From Dysgonamonadaceae bacterium (lineage in GTDB: Bacteria; Bacteroidota; Bacteroidia; Bacteroidales; Azobacteroidaceae): a stretch of 9,841 nucleotides of DNA. This document shows positions 6,861-9,841 of this stretch, in pieces (the first letter of the stretch is position 1; the number at the start of each line of letters is the position of its first letter). The DNA lies in NCBI GenBank assembly GCA_031256015.1, contig JAIRRK010000006.1:1-9841 (forward strand), written 5' to 3'. Under the pieces are notes generated by a model that ran no database searches, was not told the origin of the DNA, and saw only the letters and a list, made by a program, of their open reading frames with translations. The translations under genes were made by a program, and so were the position numbers.

Positions 6861-9407
6861 ATGGCCGTGAAACAGAATAGTTACACTTTTGAAGAAGCTT
6901 TCAAAGAATCTCTGAATTATTTTAACGGAGACGAATTGGCAGCGAAGGTATTTGTTAATAAATATGCCTTGAAGGATGCTTTTGGAAATATTTTTGAAAA
7001 AACACCGGCCGATATGCATCGGCGATTGGCGAGCGAAATTGCTCGAATAGAGAAAAAATATCCGAATCCTCTGTCAGAGCAGGAGCTTTTTCAGTTGTTC
7101 GATCATTTCAAATACATTGTTCCGCAAGGTAGTCCGATGACCGGTATCGGAAACGATTATCAAATAGCCTCATTGTCAAATTGTTTTGTGATTGGTTTGG
7201 ATGGTGCGGCCGACTCTTATGGAGCCATTATCAAAATAGATGAAGAGCAGGTTCAATTGATGAAACGAAGAGGAGGAGTGGGACATGATTTGTCTCACAT
7301 TCGTCCGAAGGGGTCGCCGGTGAAAAATTCGGCTTTAACTTCTACCGGTTTGGTTCCTTTTATGGAACGTTATTCCAATTCAACAAGAGAAGTAGCTCAG
7401 GATGGTCGTCGCGGAGCTTTGATGTTAAGTGTTTCAATTAAACACCCAGATGCGGAAGCATTTATCGATGCGAAAATGACGGAAGGAAAAGTAACCGGAG
7501 CCAATGTTTCGGTGAAAATCACCGGCGAATTTATGGAAGCCGTAATAAATAAGCGTCCGTTTGTTCAACAATATCCGATTAATTCGGATAATCCGACTAC
7601 GACGAAGGAAATAGATGCCCAAAAATTGTGGGGGAAAATCATTCACAATGCGTGGAAATCCGCAGAGCCGGGAGTCTTGTTCTGGGATACAATCATTAAT
7701 GAATCGGTTCCCGATTGTTACAGTGATTTGGGTTTCACGACAGTTTCCACCAATCCGTGCGGAGAAATTCCTCTTTGTCCTTACGACAGTTGCCGTCTGC
7801 TGGCGATTAACCTGTATTCGTATGTGAAAAATCCGTTTACTGCCAAAGCCGAATTGGATTATGAGCTGTTTAAAAAACATGTTGCTTTGGCTCAACGTAT
7901 CATGGATGATATTATCGATTTGGAAATAGAAAAAATCGATGCTATTCTTCATAAATTGAATACAGACCCTGAAAATGAAGAAATAAAACGAACGGAACGT
8001 TTGCTTTGGGAAAAAATAAAAAATAAAACATTGTCGGGAAGAAGAACCGGAGTGGGCATTACTGCCGAAGGAGATATGTTGGCCGCCTTGGGACTTAGAT
8101 ACGGAACGGAAAAAGCGACTGATTATGCCGAGAAAATTCAAAAAACATTGACTTTGGCAGCTTATCGTTCTTCGGTTAACTTGGCGAAAGAGAGAGGTGC
8201 TTTCGGAATTTATGATTTCGAAAGAGAAGCATCCAATCCTTTCATTAATCGATTGAAAGAGGCCGAGCCTCCACTGATTGAAGACATGAAGAAATACGGC
8301 CGTCGCAACATTGCGTGTTTAACCATTGCTCCGACAGGAACTACTTCGTTGATGACTCAAACAACTTCGGGAATTGAGCCGGTCTTCCTGCCCGTTTATA
8401 AAAGAAGAAGAAAAGTAAACCCGAATGATGCTTCGGCCAGGGTTGATTTCGTGGATGAAGTGGGCGATTCTTGGGAAGAATACATCGTTTTTCATCATAA
8501 GTTCGTTACTTGGATGGAAGCGCAAGGTTATTCTACAACGAAAAGATATTCCGAAGAAGAAATCGATGCAATGATTGAAAAATCGCCTTATTATAAAGCT
8601 ACTTCAAACGATGTGGATTGGCTGCAAAAAGTAAGAATGCAGGGACGAATACAAAAATGGGTGGATCATTCCATCAGTGTAACAATCAATCTTCCGAATG
8701 ACGTGGATGAAGAGCTGGTAAATAATCTTTATATAGAGGCTTGGAAGTCGGGATGCAAAGGATGTACCGTATATCGGGATGGTTCCCGCAGCGGTGTGCT
8801 GATTGCAAACAACGACAAAAAAGATAAAGAATGCGGAGATTGTCCCGAACCGCCGGTGATTGTGGCGAAGCGTCCTCGTGAACTGGACGCCGATGTGGTG
8901 AAATTCCAGAACAATAAGGAAAAATGGATTGCTTTTGTCGGATTATTGAACGGCCGACCTTACGAGATTTTTACCGGAATCAACGATGAAGAAGAGGGTA
9001 TTTTCCTGCCTAAAACAGTATCGAAGGGTACGATTATAAAGAATGTAGATGAAAACGGAATGAAACGATACGATTTTCAGTATACAAACAAAAGAGGATA
9101 TAAAACAACCATCGAAGGCCTTTCCGATAAGTTTGACCCGGAATATTGGAATTACGCCAAATTGATTTCGGGAGTATTGCGCTATTCCATGCCCGTTGAC
9201 CAAGTTTTGAAATTGGTAGGCGGATTGGAATTGAATGATGAATCAATCAATACGTGGAAGAATGGAGTAGAGCGAGCCTTGAAGAAATATGTTCAGGAAG
9301 GTTTGGCGGTAAAAGGACAGAAATGCCCGAATTGCGGACAGGAATCTTTGGTTTATCAGGAAGGATGTTTGACCTGTACTTTCTGCGGAACTTCCAAGTG
9401 CGGATAA
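6861..9407 (+). CDS. nrdJ: Class II (adenosylcobalamin-dependent) ribonucleotide reductase
   Basis: An 848-residue enzyme that reduces ribonucleotides to deoxyribonucleotides with an adenosylcobalamin-derived thiyl radical, without needing oxygen. The catalytic set is visible: C108 in SNCFV and C311 as the redox pair, and NPCGE (298-302) carrying the radical cysteine C300 with N298 and E302. The spacing C300 to C311 equals that of the Thermotoga maritima enzyme as I recall it (C322/C333). The loop APTGTTSLM (490-498) binds the substrate phosphates. Residues about 680-790 are the C-terminal accessory region of long NrdJ proteins (KWIAFVGLLNGRPYEIFTG). The end is a cysteine-rich tail with C822, C825, C836, C839, C842 and C847, likely a zinc ribbon plus the shuttle cysteines that re-reduce the active site. 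Full length, with no intein or frameshift. Transcribed alone, divergently from hppA. Confidence 0.96.
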   Translation: MAVKQNSYTFEEAFKESLNYFNGDELAAKVFVNKYALKDAFGNIFEKTPADMHRRLASEIARIEKKYPNPLSEQELFQLFDHFKYIVPQGSPMTGIGNDYQIASLSNCFVIGLDGAADSYGAIIKIDEEQVQLMKRRGGVGHDLSHIRPKGSPVKNSALTSTGLVPFMERYSNSTREVAQDGRRGALMLSVSIKHPDAEAFIDAKMTEGKVTGANVSVKITGEFMEAVINKRPFVQQYPINSDNPTTTKEIDAQKLWGKIIHNAWKSAEPGVLFWDTIINESVPDCYSDLGFTTVSTNPCGEIPLCPYDSCRLLAINLYSYVKNPFTAKAELDYELFKKHVALAQRIMDDIIDLEIEKIDAILHKLNTDPENEEIKRTERLLWEKIKNKTLSGRRTGVGITAEGDMLAALGLRYGTEKATDYAEKIQKTLTLAAYRSSVNLAKERGAFGIYDFEREASNPFINRLKEAEPPLIEDMKKYGRRNIACLTIAPTGTTSLMTQTTSGIEPVFLPVYKRRRKVNPNDASARVDFVDEVGDSWEEYIVFHHKFVTWMEAQGYSTTKRYSEEEIDAMIEKSPYYKATSNDVDWLQKVRMQGRIQKWVDHSISVTINLPNDVDEELVNNLYIEAWKSGCKGCTVYRDGSRSGVLIANNDKKDKECGDCPEPPVIVAKRPRELDADVVKFQNNKEKWIAFVGLLNGRPYEIFTGINDEEEGIFLPKTVSKGTIIKNVDENGMKRYDFQYTNKRGYKTTIEGLSDKFDPEYWNYAKLISGVLRYSMPVDQVLKLVGGLELNDESINTWKNGVERALKKYVQEGLAVKGQKCPNCGQESLVYQEGCLTCTFCGTSKCG

Positions 9408-9418
9408 AATATGTCGGC

Positions 9419-9453
9419 TCACCCTGCTCTGCTTTTACCTTCTTGCAGGGTGA
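9419..9453 (+). terminator. Hairpin downstream of nrdJ
   Basis: Perfect 9-bp inverted repeat TCACCCTGC (9419-9427) and GCAGGGTGA (9445-9453) around a 17-nt pyrimidine-rich loop, starting 12 bases past the nrdJ stop. It lacks an immediate U-run, so it may be a terminator of the U-poor type or an RNA-stabilising end. Position and strength make a role at the nrdJ 3' end likely. Confidence 0.65.
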
Positions 9454-9469
9454 AGTCGCAGCTCTCCCC

Positions 9470-9506
9470 CAAGAAAAAAAGAAGAAAAGTAAACTTTTTT
9501 CTCTTG
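9470..9506. other. Weak A/T hairpin, possible second terminator
   Basis: CAAGAAAAAAAG (9470-9481) pairs with CTTTTTTCTCTTG (9494-9506) over 12 bp with one bulged base and a 12-nt loop. The A-run/T-run form resembles a bidirectional terminator that would isolate nrdJ from the promoter directly after it. In such low-complexity sequence it could also be coincidence. Confidence 0.3.
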
Positions 9507-9508
9507 AA

Positions 9509-9543
9509 TTTGCAAAATATTAAAAAAAAGTTATTAGCTTTGC
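9509..9543 (+). promoter_or_regulatory. Consensus Bacteroidota promoter upstream of the (AC)n locus
   Basis: TAGCTTTGC (9535-9543) matches TAnnTTTGY perfectly. TTTG (9509-9512) matches the -33 element, with a 22-base gap, slightly longer than the usual 19-21. Transcription would start near 9549-9550 and run rightward through an ATG at 9587 and the microsatellite. Confidence 0.65.
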
Positions 9544-9586
9544 AACCGGACACAAAACAACGTCTGAAAATATAGATAAATTAAAC

Positions 9587-9781
<195 letters not shown>

Positions 9782-9789
9782 AAGATTTA

Positions 9790-9841
9790 ATGGTGCAAAG
9801 GAAACAATTTTTCGCGAATATTCAAGAAGTAACAACACAAT
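9790..9841 (+). CDS. Possible start of a gene running off the right edge
   Basis: An ATG at 9790 opens a frame that stays open for 17 codons to the edge, beginning MVQRKQFFANIQEVTTQ. It lies in a different frame from the ATG at 9587 and is separated from upstream sequence in its own frame by TAA at 9757-9759. If real, the microsatellite sits in its 5' untranslated region, where repeat number would affect expression by spacing rather than frame. Too short to identify. Confidence 0.25.
   Translation, partial: MVQRKQFFANIQEVTTQ
9795..9825 (-). promoter_or_regulatory. Candidate leftward promoter facing the microsatellite
   Basis: On the minus strand TTG (9825-9823) is followed after exactly 19 bases by TTCCTTTGC (9803-9795), one mismatch from TAnnTTTGY. 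Transcription would begin near 9789 and run leftward into the GT-rich strand of the repeat. It overlaps the possible gene start at 9790, so the two calls compete. Confidence 0.35.

Noticed and set aside
7434..8141. A 235-codon open frame antisense to nrdJ
   Set aside because: It lies wholly inside the well-conserved nrdJ coding sequence, has low-complexity composition and no promoter of its own.
6861..9407. Intein or frameshift in nrdJ
   Set aside because: The active-site loops are contiguous and the length is normal for the long class II form.

Overview
The window looks like chromosomal DNA from a member of the Bacteroidales (phylum Bacteroidota). The reasons are moderate-to-low G+C, A-rich leaders without Shine-Dalgarno sequences, promoters of the Bacteroidota TAnnTTTG type, and a gene set typical of that group: a membrane pyrophosphatase, a Nif3-like protein next to a coiled-coil zinc-ribbon protein, a zinc-ribbon Nudix hydrolase, and a class II (B12-dependent) ribonucleotide reductase. 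I cannot name the genus. No phage, transposon, tRNA, rRNA or CRISPR was seen.

Layout. Bases 2-147 hold a tandem array of 23-bp hairpin units, cut by the window edge, in which the stem sequence changes completely half-way while period and fold are kept. A terminator (241-268) then closes a leftward two-gene operon: a hemerythrin-like diiron protein (885-1595) translationally coupled to a LuxR-type regulator (277-888), with a good Bacteroidota promoter at about 1614-1622. Next is a leftward zinc-ribbon Nudix hydrolase (1660-2181). Upstream of it a long hairpin (2204-2239) ends a second leftward operon: hppA (4247-6469), Nif3-like protein (3120-4214), and coiled-coil/zinc-ribbon protein (2266-3111).

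The 391-bp divergent region 6470-6860 holds the hppA promoter and a cluster of nested inverted repeats. Rightward from it runs nrdJ (6861-9407), followed by a hairpin (9419-9453).

The last 430 bases are the least ordinary. A consensus promoter (9509-9543) precedes a short reading frame that runs into an uninterrupted (AC)38 microsatellite (9678-9753), and a plausible opposing promoter lies on the far side. This looks like a slippage-prone, possibly phase-variable locus whose main gene lies beyond the right edge.

Functionally the core genes are housekeeping: PPi-driven ion pumping, nucleotide clean-up and deoxynucleotide synthesis without oxygen. The hemerythrin/LuxR pair suggests sensing of, or response to, oxygen, nitric oxide or iron stress. 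The two repeat loci at the ends are the best candidates for something undescribed.
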